Source: Massilia sp. CFBP 13721 (GTDB lineage Bacteria; Pseudomonadota; Gammaproteobacteria; Burkholderiales; Burkholderiaceae_D). Taken from it: DNA of 64,000 nucleotides. Under the pieces are notes generated by a model, which saw nothing but the letters and a program-made list of their open reading frames with translations, was not told the origin of the DNA and searched no databases. The stretch covers positions 124,001 to 188,000 of the forward strand of contig NZ_JACYUY010000004.1 of assembly GCF_014842025.1 (NCBI RefSeq), read 5' to 3'. Shown in pieces: positions 36,636-47,836 of the stretch. Position 1 is the first letter of the stretch; every line of letters begins with the position of its first letter. Both the position numbers and the translations under genes were made by a program.

Positions 36636-37460
36636 ATGATCCTGAATATCGCGGATAACGCAGCGTATTGCTACAGCGGCGGCAAACCCTTCGACGCGGC
36701 GCTGCCGATGATCGTCTTCATCCACGGTGCCCAGAACGACCATTCGGTCTGGGGCCTGCAGTCGCGCTGGTTCGCGCACCATGGCTACGGCGTGCTGGCC
36801 GTCGACCTGCCCGGCCACGGCCGCAGCGCCGGCTCGGCTCTCACCAGCGTCGAGGCGATGGCCGACTGGCTGCTGGCGCTGCTGGACGCCGCCGGGGTAG
36901 CGCAAGCCATCCTTGTCGGCCACAGCATGGGTTCGCTCGTCGCGCTGGAAGCGTCCAAACACGCGCCGGAGCGGGTACGGGCCCTGGCCATGCTCGGCAC
37001 CACCTACCCGATGAAGGTGTCGGACGCCCTCCTCGCCACGTCGCGCGACGATGAGGGAAGTGCGATCGACATGGTCAACATCTGGTCGCACTCGTCCATC
37101 GCCCACAAGCCGTCCAGTCCCGGACCCGGCTTCTCGGTGCTGGGTGGCGCGCGGCGGCTGATGCAGCGCATGTCGGCCATCAATCCCGACGGGCTGTTCC
37201 ACAACGATTTCGCGGCCTGCAATGCCTATGCGGACGGCGAAGCCGCGGCGCAAGCGGTGCGCTGCCCGACCCTGTTCATTTTCGGCAGCAAGGACATGAT
37301 GACGCCGGCGCGTTCGACCAAAACGCTGACCGGCGCCATCGCCCATGGCAAGGTGGTGCAGGTCGACGCCGGCCATTCGCTGATGAGCGAGCAGCCCGAT
37401 GGGGTGCTCGATGCGCTGGCGGCGTTCGCCGCAGGATTGAAGCAACAGGAGGCCGCATGA
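36636..37460 (+). CDS. Alpha/beta-hydrolase
   Basis: A 274-residue hydrolase with oxyanion motif FIHGAQNDHSVW, nucleophile elbow VGHSMGSL (Ser near 103), acid in IFGSKDMMTP and His in DAGHSLMSEQP. No signal peptide, so cytoplasmic. It is separated from metY by 1 bp and overlaps the next gene by 4 nt, so the three are co-transcribed. Ester or lactone substrates are likely, but none can be named; a link to methionine metabolism is only contextual. Confidence 0.9.
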   Translation: MILNIADNAAYCYSGGKPFDAALPMIVFIHGAQNDHSVWGLQSRWFAHHGYGVLAVDLPGHGRSAGSALTSVEAMADWLLALLDAAGVAQAILVGHSMGSLVALEASKHAPERVRALAMLGTTYPMKVSDALLATSRDDEGSAIDMVNIWSHSSIAHKPSSPGPGFSVLGGARRLMQRMSAINPDGLFHNDFAACNAYADGEAAAQAVRCPTLFIFGSKDMMTPARSTKTLTGAIAHGKVVQVDAGHSLMSEQPDGVLDALAAFAAGLKQQEAA

Positions 37461-37747
37461 CCTTCGCCGAGTTCTATCCCTTCTACCTGACCCAGCACGC
37501 CGACCGCCGCTGCCGCCGCACCCATTTCATCGGCAGCTCCGGCGCGCTGCTGGCGATTGCCACGGCGATCGTCACGGGTAACGCCTGGTGGATCCTGGTG
37601 GCGCTGGTGTTCGGCTACGGCGGCGCCTGGATCGGGCATTTCTTCTACGAGCACAACCGGCCGGCGACGTTCGCGCAGCCGTGGCTGTCGTTCAAGGCGG
37701 ACTGGGTGATGTACTGGCAGATGCTCACGGGGAAGCTGAGTTTTTAG
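37457..37747 (+). CDS. Mpo1/DUF962-family membrane protein
   Basis: A 96-residue protein with FYLTQHADRRCRRTHFIGSSGALLA and HFFYEHNRPATFAQPWLSFKADWVMY, the conserved histidines of DUF962 (yeast Mpo1 is an Fe(II)-dependent dioxygenase of 2-hydroxy fatty acids). Two short hydrophobic helices suggest membrane association. It overlaps the hydrolase gene by 4 nt. Confidence 0.88.
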   Translation: MTFAEFYPFYLTQHADRRCRRTHFIGSSGALLAIATAIVTGNAWWILVALVFGYGGAWIGHFFYEHNRPATFAQPWLSFKADWVMYWQMLTGKLSF

Positions 37748-37792
37748 GGCGAGTCGCAGCGTTCAAACAATGCTATCGCTGTGCCACGTTCC

Positions 37793-37877
37793 GCGTGGGC
37801 TCCGGGCGCCCACCCTACGGCTCATCAACGTGTCGGCCGCCGCATATTGTAGGGTGGGCGCCCCGTGCCCACGCGTT
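37793..37877. repeat. Inverted pair of palindromic repeats
   Basis: Copies at 37793-37818 (GCGTGGGCTCCGGGCGCCCACCCTAC direction) and 37849-37877 (opposite direction) face each other between the convergent DUF962 and YihY-type genes. Each can form a GTGGGCG/CGCCCAC-type stem, and they can also pair with each other. Confidence 0.8.
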
Positions 37878-37933
37878 CGTGCGGGTGCATACCGCACCGT
37901 GTCCAGCGCCGCAACAGTCGAAAATCCGGCGCG

Positions 37934-39973
<2,040 letters not shown>

Positions 39974-39974
<1 letters not shown>

Positions 39975-40372
39975 TGCAAACCCAAAAGCTGTTTCATGGT
40001 GGCGCCATCGCCAGCCTGATCTGGCTGATCGGCTGGCTGGTGGCCTGGGAAATCTGGGTCGCCCCGCTGCACCCGGGCGGCTCGCTGCTGGCTTTGAAAG
40101 CCTTGCCGCTGCTGCTGCCGCTGCGCGGCGTCATCAAGCGCGACTTGTACACGCTGCAGTGGTCGTCGATGGTGATCCTGCTGTACTTCACCGAAGGCGT
40201 GGTGCGCGCCTGGAGCGACACGCGCGAACTGTCGCGCATGATGGCGCTGGGCGAAGTGACGCTGGTCTGCGTGTATTTCGCCTGCGCCCTGCTCTACCTG
40301 CGCCCCTATAAAAAGGCGGCGCAAAAGCTGGCCAAGGAATTGCTCGACAAGGTAAAAGTACCGCATGACTGA
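39974..40372 (+). CDS. DUF2069 membrane protein
   Basis: A 132-residue protein with about four hydrophobic helices (GGAIASLIWLIGWLVAWEIWV, LALKALPLLLPLRGVI, SSMVILLYFTEGVVRAW, TLVCVYFACALLYLRPYKK). This matches DUF2069, which follows wrbA in many beta- and gamma-proteobacteria. Function unknown. Its end overlaps the FAD-oxidase start by 8 nt. Confidence 0.85.
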
Positions 40373-41774
40373 GGATTTCCTCGGACGCTGCCGCGCGATC
40401 GTCGGCGCCGCGTCGGTGCTGACGGCGGATGCCGAAATGGCGCCCTACCTCACCGACTGGCGCGGCCGCTTCACCGGGCGCGCACGCGCCGTGCTGCTGC
40501 CCGCCACGCTTGAGCAGGTGGCGCAACTGGTCGCCGCCTGCGCCGGCGCGCGCGTGCCCATCGTGCCGCAAGGCGGCCGCACCGGCCTGGTGCTGGGCAG
40601 CGTGCCCGATGCCAGCGGCGCGGCCGTGGTGCTCTCGATGCGGCGCCTGAACCGCATCCTCGACATCGATACCGTCAACCGCACCATCACCGTCGAAGCC
40701 GGCGCCATCCTGCAGCAGATCCAGGACGCCGCCGCGCAGGCAGGCCTGCTGTTCCCGCTGTCGCTGGCGGCCGAAGGCAGCTGCACCATCGGCGGCAACC
40801 TGTCGACGAATGCCGGCGGCACCGCGGTGCTGCGCTACGGGAACACGCGCGACCTGTGCCTCGGGCTGCAGGTGGTCACCCCGGCCGGCGAAGTCTGGGA
40901 CGGCTTGCGCGGGCTGCGCAAGGACAATACCGGCTATGCGCTGCGCGACCTGTTCATCGGCGCCGAAGGCACGCTCGGTGTGATCACCGCCGCTGTCCTC
41001 AAGCTGTATCCGCAGCCCAAGGCGTCGACCACGGCGCTGGTGGCGATGGATTCGCCGGAAAGCGCGCTGGCGCTGCTGTCGCTGGTGCAGGACGGATGCG
41101 GCTCCAGCCTGACGGCTTACGAATTGATGTCGGACTTTTGCCTGCGCCTGGTGGGCGAGCACTTCCCGCACCTGCCGCGCCCGTTCGCGCGCAGCCATGC
41201 GCAATATGCGCTGCTGGAAGTATCAAGCAGCGAATCGGAAGCGCATGCGGTGGGGCTGCTCGAGGGCGCCATCGAAGCCGCCCTCGAAGGCGGCCTGGCC
41301 GACGACGCGGTAGTCGCCACTTCGATCGCGCAATCGACCAGCCTGTGGCAGCTGCGCGAACACATCCCGCTGGCCCAGGCCAGCGCCGGCAAGAACATCA
41401 AGCACGACGTCTCGCTGCCGATCTCGCAGATCGCCGCCTTCATCGCCGCCACCGACGCCGCCCTGGCCGCCGCCTTCCCCGGCTGCCAAGTGGTCTGCTT
41501 CGGCCACCTGGGCGACGGCAACCTGCACTACAACGTCGCGCCGATGGCGGGCGTGGCGCACGAGGATTTTCTCGTCAACCAGGCCGCGATCAACCGCATC
41601 GTGCACGACAAGGTCGCCGCCTTCGACGGCTCGATCTCGGCCGAACACGGCATCGGCGCCCTGAAACGCGACGAGCTGCAACGCTACAAGGACCCCGTCG
41701 AACTGAACATGATGCGTGCCATCAAAGGCGCCCTCGACCCGCTCGGCATTATGAACCCTGGCAAAATTTTGTGA
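40365..41774 (+). CDS. FAD-binding 2-hydroxyacid dehydrogenase (GlcD/D2HGDH-like)
   Basis: A 469-residue flavoenzyme of the VAO/PCMH family. The FAD domain has VPQGGRTGLVLGSVPDASGAAVVLSMRRLNRI and GGNLSTNAGGTAVLRYGNTRDLCLGL. The C-terminal oxidase domain has CFGHLGDGNLHYNVAP and SISAEHGIGALKRDEL with its conserved His. This is the D-lactate / D-2-hydroxyglutarate / glycolate dehydrogenase group, which passes electrons to quinone or another acceptor. The exact substrate is uncertain. It is the last gene of the wrbA run, with a small exported protein after a 13-bp gap. Confidence 0.9.
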   Translation: MTEDFLGRCRAIVGAASVLTADAEMAPYLTDWRGRFTGRARAVLLPATLEQVAQLVAACAGARVPIVPQGGRTGLVLGSVPDASGAAVVLSMRRLNRILDIDTVNRTITVEAGAILQQIQDAAAQAGLLFPLSLAAEGSCTIGGNLSTNAGGTAVLRYGNTRDLCLGLQVVTPAGEVWDGLRGLRKDNTGYALRDLFIGAEGTLGVITAAVLKLYPQPKASTTALVAMDSPESALALLSLVQDGCGSSLTAYELMSDFCLRLVGEHFPHLPRPFARSHAQYALLEVSSSESEAHAVGLLEGAIEAALEGGLADDAVVATSIAQSTSLWQLREHIPLAQASAGKNIKHDVSLPISQIAAFIAATDAALAAAFPGCQVVCFGHLGDGNLHYNVAPMAGVAHEDFLVNQAAINRIVHDKVAAFDGSISAEHGIGALKRDELQRYKDPVELNMMRAIKGALDPLGIMNPGKIL

Positions 41775-41787
41775 ACCAGGAGAGCAT

Positions 41788-42222
41788 ATGACGAGGACGA
41801 TGATGGCGGCAGTGATGGTGTGCGCGCTGGCGCAGCCGGCGGCAGCGCAGACGGTCTACAAATGCACGGTCGGCGGCAAGACCAGCTACGGCGAACAGCC
41901 CTGCGCCGACGGCAAGGCAACCGCGCTCGCAGTGCCGGCGGCGCCGGCTGACGTCGACGCGGCGCGCGACCGGCTGGAACGCGACAAGGCGCGCCTGGCC
42001 GCGCTGCAAAAGGAACTCGCCGCCGATGAAGCGCGGGCCGAACGCGACAATCAACGCGTGGCGCGCGCCGCCGCGACCACGCGCCAGAAATGCGAACGCC
42101 TGCGCCTGCAAGGCAAATGGGCGCAGGAAGACGCGGCCCGCGCCGACAAGACCACGGTGGCGAGCGCACGCCTGAAGGCGAAGCGGCAGGCGGAGGCAAT
42201 GGCGGTCGAATGTCCGGCCTGA
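41788..42222 (+). CDS. Exported DUF4124-type protein
   Basis: A 144-residue secreted protein: signal peptide MTRTMMAAVMVCALAQPAAAQ, then TVYKCTVGGKTSYGEQPCADG, the cysteine-paired DUF4124 motif. The rest is a long charged coiled-coil-like helix (RDRLERDKARLAALQKELAADEARAERDNQRVA) and a final cysteine. It is periplasmic by prediction. Its 3' end overlaps the ABC permease start by 13 nt. Function unknown. Confidence 0.85.
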   Translation: MTRTMMAAVMVCALAQPAAAQTVYKCTVGGKTSYGEQPCADGKATALAVPAAPADVDAARDRLERDKARLAALQKELAADEARAERDNQRVARAAATTRQKCERLRLQGKWAQEDAARADKTTVASARLKAKRQAEAMAVECPA

Positions 42223-44759
42223 ACGTCCTCTCGCGTTGGCTGCTGGTGGGCGAATGGCGCGCGCATCCGGTGCGCGCCGTGCTGGCCGTGACGGCGATCG
42301 TGGTCGGCGTCGCCATGGGCTTCGCCATCCACCTGATCAACGCCGCGGCCTTTAACGAATTCTCCAGTGCGATCAAGAGCCTGTCCGGCCAGGCCGACGT
42401 CCAGGTGGCCGGGCGCGAAGCCGTGTTCGACGAAGCCATCTATCCGCGCCTGGCCGAATACGCGGGCGTGGCGCTGGCCGCGCCGGTGCTCGAAGTACAG
42501 GCAGCGATTCCCGCCGCGCGCGGCTCGCTGCGCCTGGTCGGGATCGATCCGCTGCGCGCCGGCTATATCGCGCCCGACCTGCTGGGGGTGCCGACAGAGG
42601 GGCGCGGCAGCGACATCCTGGCCGACGACAGCGTCTTCCTGTCGCCCGCCGCGCAAGCCTGGCTGAACCTGCAAACGGATGCGGCGCTCACGGCGCGCGC
42701 CGGCACGCGCGACGTCGCGCTGCGCGTGGCCGGTCCGGTGGCGCGCGCGCGGCCAGGCCAGCGCTTTGGCGTGATGGACATCGGCGCCCTGCAGTGGCGC
42801 TTCGACCAGCTCGGCAAACTCTCGCGCGTCGACCTCAAATTGCGCGACGGCGTCAACCGCGCCGAGTTCGAGGCGCGCCTGACGGCCGATCTGGAACGCG
42901 AATTCCCGGGGCGCTTCCGCGTCCAGCAGCCGAACGACAGCGACCAGCAAAGCCGCAACAATAACCTCAGCCGCGCCTACCGCGTGAACCTGACGGTGCT
43001 GGCGCTGGTCGCGCTGTTCACCGGCGCCTTCCTGGTGTTTTCGACCCAGGCGCTGTCGGTGATGCGCCGGCGCAGCCAGTTCGCGCTCTTGCGCGTGCTC
43101 GGCGTCGAACGGCGCCAGTTGCTGCGCCAGGTGCTGATCGAAGGCGCCAGCCTGGGCGTGATCGGCGCGCTGCTGGGGGTGGCGGCCGGCTATGCGCTGG
43201 CGGCGCTGGCGCTACGCTTCTTCGGCGGCGACCTCGGCGCCGGCTACTTCCCGGGCATCAAGCCGCAGGTGGTCTTCACGCCGGTCGCGGCATTCGTGTT
43301 CTTCGCGCTGGGCCTGGGCGTGGCGCTGCTCGGCTGCCTGGCGCCGGCATTCGAAGCGGCGCGCGCCAAGCCTGCCGTAGCCCTGAAGGGCGGCAACGAC
43401 GAAGCGGCGCTGGCGCACTTGTCGCGCGTCTGGCCTTCGCTGGTGTGCCTGGCGCTGGCCGGCGTGTTCTCGTTCGCGCCGCCCGTGTTCGAACTGCCGC
43501 TGTTCGGCTATTTTGCGATCGCCCTGCTGCTGATCGGCGGCATCGGCCTGATGCCGCGCCTGGCCGCCGCCAGCTTCCGCCTGCTCAGCCGTCCGCTGCA
43601 ACGCTCTGCCAACCCGCCGCCGGTGCTGGCGCTGACGCTCGCGCGCCTGGCGAACGCCCCCGGCCAGGCTTCGATCGCCCTCGGCGGCGTGCTTGCCAGC
43701 TTCAGCCTGATGGTCGCGATGGGCATCATGGTGGCCAGCTTCCGCATCTCGGTCGACGACTGGATGCGCCACATCCTGCCGGCCGACCTGTACGTACGCA
43801 GCAGCGCCGGCGGCAGTTCGGGCTTTTTCGGCAAGCCGGAACAGGATGCGATCGCGCGCGCCGCCGGCGGCAGCCCGGTCCAGTTCCTGCGCACGCGGCC
43901 AGTGTCGCTCGCGGCCGACCGTCCCGACGTGGTGCTGATCGCGCGCGACATCGACGCTGCCGATCCCGGTCGCCTGCTGTTCCTCGTGGGCGAATCGAAC
44001 CTCGTTCCGGCCGGCGCGCGTCCGGCCTGGGTCTCGGAAGCGATGCTCGACCTGTACGGCGTGCAGGTCGGCCAAACCCTCAAGCTGCCGCTGGGCGGAC
44101 GGCCCGCTTCCTTCTATATCGCCGGCGTCTGGCGCGACTACGCCAACCAGTCCGGTTCCGTCGTGGTGCGGCTGGCGGACTACCGCGCGCTCACCAACTC
44201 CCTGGAAGTGACCGATGCCGCCATCTACGCCGGCAGCGAAGCCGCTACCCATCGCATCGAGCGCGCGCTGCGCCAGCTCCCCTTCGGCGGCGCGCTGCAA
44301 CTGGCGCGGCCCGGCGAGATCCGCGCCGCCAGCCTGCAGATTTTCGACCGCAGCTTTGCCGTGACCTACCTGCTGGAAGCGATCGCCATCGTCATCGGCC
44401 TGTCCGGCGTGGCCGCCACCTTTTCGGCGCAGACGCTGGCGCGCGCACGCGAATTCGGCATGCTGCGCCACGTCGGCGTGACGCGCGGGCAGGTGCTCGG
44501 CATCCTCGCCGTCGAGGGCGGCTTGCTGACCACCCTCGGCGTGGCTTGCGGCTTCGCGCTGGGACTGGTGATCAGCCTGATCCTGGTGTTCGTCGTCAAT
44601 CCGCAATCCTTCCACTGGACCATGGGGCTGCACCTGCCCTGGGGCTTGCTGGGCACGGTGGCGGCGGTGCTGGTGGCGGCGTCGGTCGGCACCGCGCTGG
44701 TGTCGGGACGCTGTGCGTTATCGGGCGGGCCGGTGCGCGCCGTGCGGGAGGATTGGTGA
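42210..44759 (+). CDS. FtsX-family ABC transporter permease
   Basis: An 849-residue permease with the MacB/FtsX layout. An N-terminal helix (VRAVLAVTAIVVGVAMGFAIHLI) and large periplasmic domain precede a three-helix block at about 255-390. A second helix set, second periplasmic domain and final three-helix block (VTYLLEAIAIVIGLSGVAATFSAQTLARAREFGMLRHVGVTRGQV) follow. Such permeases work with a cytoplasmic ATPase, usually in lipid or lipoprotein handling. No ATPase gene lies on either side. Its stop overlaps the next start by 1 nt (TGATG), so it is tightly linked to the AttH-like gene. Confidence 0.88.
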   Translation: MSGLNVLSRWLLVGEWRAHPVRAVLAVTAIVVGVAMGFAIHLINAAAFNEFSSAIKSLSGQADVQVAGREAVFDEAIYPRLAEYAGVALAAPVLEVQAAIPAARGSLRLVGIDPLRAGYIAPDLLGVPTEGRGSDILADDSVFLSPAAQAWLNLQTDAALTARAGTRDVALRVAGPVARARPGQRFGVMDIGALQWRFDQLGKLSRVDLKLRDGVNRAEFEARLTADLEREFPGRFRVQQPNDSDQQSRNNNLSRAYRVNLTVLALVALFTGAFLVFSTQALSVMRRRSQFALLRVLGVERRQLLRQVLIEGASLGVIGALLGVAAGYALAALALRFFGGDLGAGYFPGIKPQVVFTPVAAFVFFALGLGVALLGCLAPAFEAARAKPAVALKGGNDEAALAHLSRVWPSLVCLALAGVFSFAPPVFELPLFGYFAIALLLIGGIGLMPRLAAASFRLLSRPLQRSANPPPVLALTLARLANAPGQASIALGGVLASFSLMVAMGIMVASFRISVDDWMRHILPADLYVRSSAGGSSGFFGKPEQDAIARAAGGSPVQFLRTRPVSLAADRPDVVLIARDIDAADPGRLLFLVGESNLVPAGARPAWVSEAMLDLYGVQVGQTLKLPLGGRPASFYIAGVWRDYANQSGSVVVRLADYRALTNSLEVTDAAIYAGSEAATHRIERALRQLPFGGALQLARPGEIRAASLQIFDRSFAVTYLLEAIAIVIGLSGVAATFSAQTLARAREFGMLRHVGVTRGQVLGILAVEGGLLTTLGVACGFALGLVISLILVFVVNPQSFHWTMGLHLPWGLLGTVAAVLVAASVGTALVSGRCALSGGPVRAVREDW

Positions 44760-45835
44760 TGCGATTTGTATTTGTACTGCTGCTGTTGTTAATGCCGATG
44801 CTGGCCGGCCTGGCGCAGGCGGCGCCGCCGCAATTCGCGCCGGTGAAGCCGGGCCAACCCATGGCCTTCCCGCGCGACTACGGCGCCCATCCAGAATTTC
44901 GCACCGAGTGGTGGTACGTCACCGGCTGGCTGAAAACGGCCGCCGGCAAGCCGCTCGGCTTCCAGGTGACGTTTTTCAGGAGCCGCACCGAACACGATCC
45001 GGCCAACCCGAGCGCCTTTGCGCCGCACCAGCTGGTGATCGGCCATGCGGCGCTGTCCGATCCCGAGGTCGGGCGCCTGGTGCACGACGAGCGCAGCAGC
45101 CGCGAAGGCTTCGGGCTGGCCTGGGCCAAACCGGGCGACCTCGACGTCAAGCTCGACGACTGGCGCATGGTGCGTGGCGCGGACGGCAATTACCGCGTGA
45201 CGCTCAAATCGTCGGCGATGACCTTCGAGCTGACGCTCACCCCCACCCAGCCGCCGCTGGTACAGGGCGAAGGCGGCTATTCGCGCAAGGGGCCGGCCGC
45301 GCAGCACGCGAGCTATTACTACAGCCTGCCGCAGCTGAAGGTGACGGGCGTGGCCGGACGCGCGGGCGCCACCGGGCCGGTCACGGGCAGCGCCTGGTTC
45401 GACCACGAATGGTCGAGCGAAGCACTGCAACCGGAGGCGCAGGGCTGGGACTGGATCGGCGCGAATCTCGACGACGGCTCGGCGCTGATGGCTTTCCAGA
45501 TCCGCGCCAAGGACGGTGGTAAACTATGGGCGCACGCCACCGTGCGCGGGCGCGACGGCAAAGTGACCCGTTACGCGCCGGGCGAGGTGACGTTTTCTCC
45601 GCAAACGCGGTGGAAGTCGCCGCGTACCAATGCCGAGTACCCGGTCGCCACCACGATCGCGACCGGCGGCACGCGCTGGCAGATCGCACCGCTGCAGCCC
45701 GACCAGGAACTCGATTCGCGCCGCTCGACCGGCGCCGTCTACTGGGAAGGCGCGGTGACGGTCGCGCGCGACGGCGTGCCGGCGGGACGCGGCTATCTCG
45801 AGATGACCGGCTACGTGCGGCAAATGAAACTTTGA
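44759..45835 (+). CDS. AttH/CrtC-like lipocalin-fold protein
   Basis: A 358-residue exported protein: signal peptide with LLLLLMPMLAGLAQA, then HPEFRTEWWYVTGWLKTAAGKPLGFQVTFFR (the AttH/CrtC signature), SWFDHEWSS-like segment AWFDHEWSSEALQPEAQGWDWIGANLDDGSALMAFQIR and LEMTGYV. The family includes carotenoid 1,2-hydratase and many uncharacterised lipid-linked proteins paired with FtsX-type transporters. A role in delivering or accepting a lipid from the upstream permease is inferred. Confidence 0.88.
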   Translation: MRFVFVLLLLLMPMLAGLAQAAPPQFAPVKPGQPMAFPRDYGAHPEFRTEWWYVTGWLKTAAGKPLGFQVTFFRSRTEHDPANPSAFAPHQLVIGHAALSDPEVGRLVHDERSSREGFGLAWAKPGDLDVKLDDWRMVRGADGNYRVTLKSSAMTFELTLTPTQPPLVQGEGGYSRKGPAAQHASYYYSLPQLKVTGVAGRAGATGPVTGSAWFDHEWSSEALQPEAQGWDWIGANLDDGSALMAFQIRAKDGGKLWAHATVRGRDGKVTRYAPGEVTFSPQTRWKSPRTNAEYPVATTIATGGTRWQIAPLQPDQELDSRRSTGAVYWEGAVTVARDGVPAGRGYLEMTGYVRQMKL

Positions 45836-45875
45836 ATCACCAGACAAAATAACAAGCAGAACAGCAAGCGACACG

Positions 45876-47729
45876 ATGACCCAGCGCTCACCCAGCCCCA
45901 GTACCAGCACCAGCACCAACAATGCCAGCCCGGCTCCCGACAGCGCCGCATCCCGCAAGGGCAGCCTCGCCGCGCTCAAGGGGCTGATGCCGTTTCTTCG
46001 CCCCTACCGCCGCCAGTTCATCCTGGCCGGCATCGCCCTGCTGTTCGCGGCCGGCGCCACGCTGGCCATCCCTGCCGCCTTCAAGCAGATGATCGATCTC
46101 GGCTTCGGTGCCTCGGCCGGCGCCCAGAGCATCCGCCACGTCGACGCCACCTTCCTGGCGCTGTTCGGCGTGGCCGCCGTGCTCGGCGTGGCGACCGCCG
46201 CGCGCTTCTACATGGTGTCCTGGCTGGGCGAACGCGTCACCGCCGACATCCGCAGCGCCGTCTACCGCCACGTCGTGCACCAGAGCCCGGAATTCTTCGA
46301 GACCACGCAAACCGGCGAAGTGCTGTCGCGCCTGACCACCGACACCACGCTGATCCAGGCCGTGGTCGGCACCAGCATCTCGCTTGCATTGCGCAATACC
46401 CTGCTCTTCACCGGCGGCCTGGTGATGCTGTTCGTGACCAGCGCCAAGCTCACCGCCATCATCCTGGCTTTATTGGTGGCCGTGATCCTGCCGATCGTGC
46501 TGTTCGGGAGGCGCGTGCGCAAGCTCTCGCGCGATTCGCAAGACCGCATCGCCGACGCCTCGGCGCTGGCCGGCGAGATCCTGAACGCCATGCCGACCGT
46601 GCAGGCCTACACCCACGAAAAGATCGAAGCCGAGCGTTTCGGCACCAGCGTCGAAGGCGCCTTCAGCGCGGCCATGCAGCGCATCCGCGCGCGCTCGCTG
46701 CTGACCATGCTCGCCATCGTGCTGGTGTTCGGCACCATCGTGTTCGTGCTGTGGCTGGGCGCACACGCGGTGCTGCAGGGGACCATGACCGGCGGCGACC
46801 TCGGCCAGTTCATCCTGTACGCCTCGATCGTGGCCGGCTCGATCGGCGCCCTGGCCGAAGTGATGGGCGAAGCGCAGCGCGCCGCCGGCGCCACCGAGCG
46901 CCTGCTCGAACTGCTGGCCGCGCGCTCGGACATCCGCAACTCGGCACACCCACGCGCCTTACCGCTGCGCTCCTCGAACGGTGCAGCGCTGGCCCTGAAC
47001 GACCTCACCTTTGCCTACCCGTCGCGCCAGGACACGGCGGCCCTCGATCACGTGACGCTGGCGATTCGCCCCGGCGAAACCGTGGCCGTGGTCGGCCCGT
47101 CCGGCGCGGGTAAAACCACGCTGTTCCAGCTGCTGCTGCGCTACTACGATCCGCAATCCGGTTCGATCACGCTCGACGGCGTCGACATCCGCGACCTCGA
47201 CCTGCACACCCTGCGCGGCGCGATCGGCATCGTTCCGCAGGACACGGTGATCTTCTCGGCCGACGCGATGGAAAACATCCGCTACGGCCGGCCCGAAGCG
47301 AGCGACGAGGAAGTCATCGCCGCCGCCAAACTGGCTGCCGCGCACGAGTTCATCGAGCGCCTGCCGCAGGGTTACCGCTCCTTCCTCGGCGAGCGCGGCG
47401 TGCGCCTGTCCGGTGGCCAGCGCCAGCGCATCGCGATCGCGCGCGCCCTGCTGAAAAACCCGCCGCTGCTGCTGCTCGACGAAGCGACCAGCGCGCTTGA
47501 CGCCGAATCCGAACGCCTGGTGCAGGGGGCGCTGGAAGCGGCGATGGTCGGCCGCACCACCGTCATCATCGCGCACCGCCTGGCGACCGTGCAGCGCGCC
47601 GACCGCATCGTGGTGATGGAAGACGGCCGCGTGGTGGAAACCGGTACCCATGCTTCGCTGGTGGCGATGAAAGGCATCTATGCCAACCTGGCGGCGCTGC
47701 AGTTTCATAATGTGCATGTCGAACATTAA
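45876..47729 (+). CDS. MsbA-like ABC exporter (fused membrane and ATPase domains)
   Basis: A 617-residue half-transporter. A low-complexity Ser/Thr-rich N-terminus is followed by six helices (about 45-340) and an ATPase domain with Walker A VGPSGAGKTTL, Q-loop IVPQDTVIFSADAMENIRYG, signature LSGGQRQRIAIARALL, Walker B LLLLDEATSALD and H-loop IIAHRLATV. It would act as a homodimer exporting lipids, drugs or peptides. It follows the AttH-like gene by 40 bp and may be co-transcribed. Substrate not predictable. Confidence 0.93.
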   Translation: MTQRSPSPSTSTSTNNASPAPDSAASRKGSLAALKGLMPFLRPYRRQFILAGIALLFAAGATLAIPAAFKQMIDLGFGASAGAQSIRHVDATFLALFGVAAVLGVATAARFYMVSWLGERVTADIRSAVYRHVVHQSPEFFETTQTGEVLSRLTTDTTLIQAVVGTSISLALRNTLLFTGGLVMLFVTSAKLTAIILALLVAVILPIVLFGRRVRKLSRDSQDRIADASALAGEILNAMPTVQAYTHEKIEAERFGTSVEGAFSAAMQRIRARSLLTMLAIVLVFGTIVFVLWLGAHAVLQGTMTGGDLGQFILYASIVAGSIGALAEVMGEAQRAAGATERLLELLAARSDIRNSAHPRALPLRSSNGAALALNDLTFAYPSRQDTAALDHVTLAIRPGETVAVVGPSGAGKTTLFQLLLRYYDPQSGSITLDGVDIRDLDLHTLRGAIGIVPQDTVIFSADAMENIRYGRPEASDEEVIAAAKLAAAHEFIERLPQGYRSFLGERGVRLSGGQRQRIAIARALLKNPPLLLLDEATSALDAESERLVQGALEAAMVGRTTVIIAHRLATVQRADRIVVMEDGRVVETGTHASLVAMKGIYANLAALQFHNVHVEH

Positions 47730-47836
47730 AGCTGTGTCACAGGTGCGACAGAAGCCATGATCGTTTCGACATTTTTTAGTTGATGTGGGGAAACTCACTG
47801 GTAGGATCCGCAAGATCCACCTTTGCGTTTCCTCCC

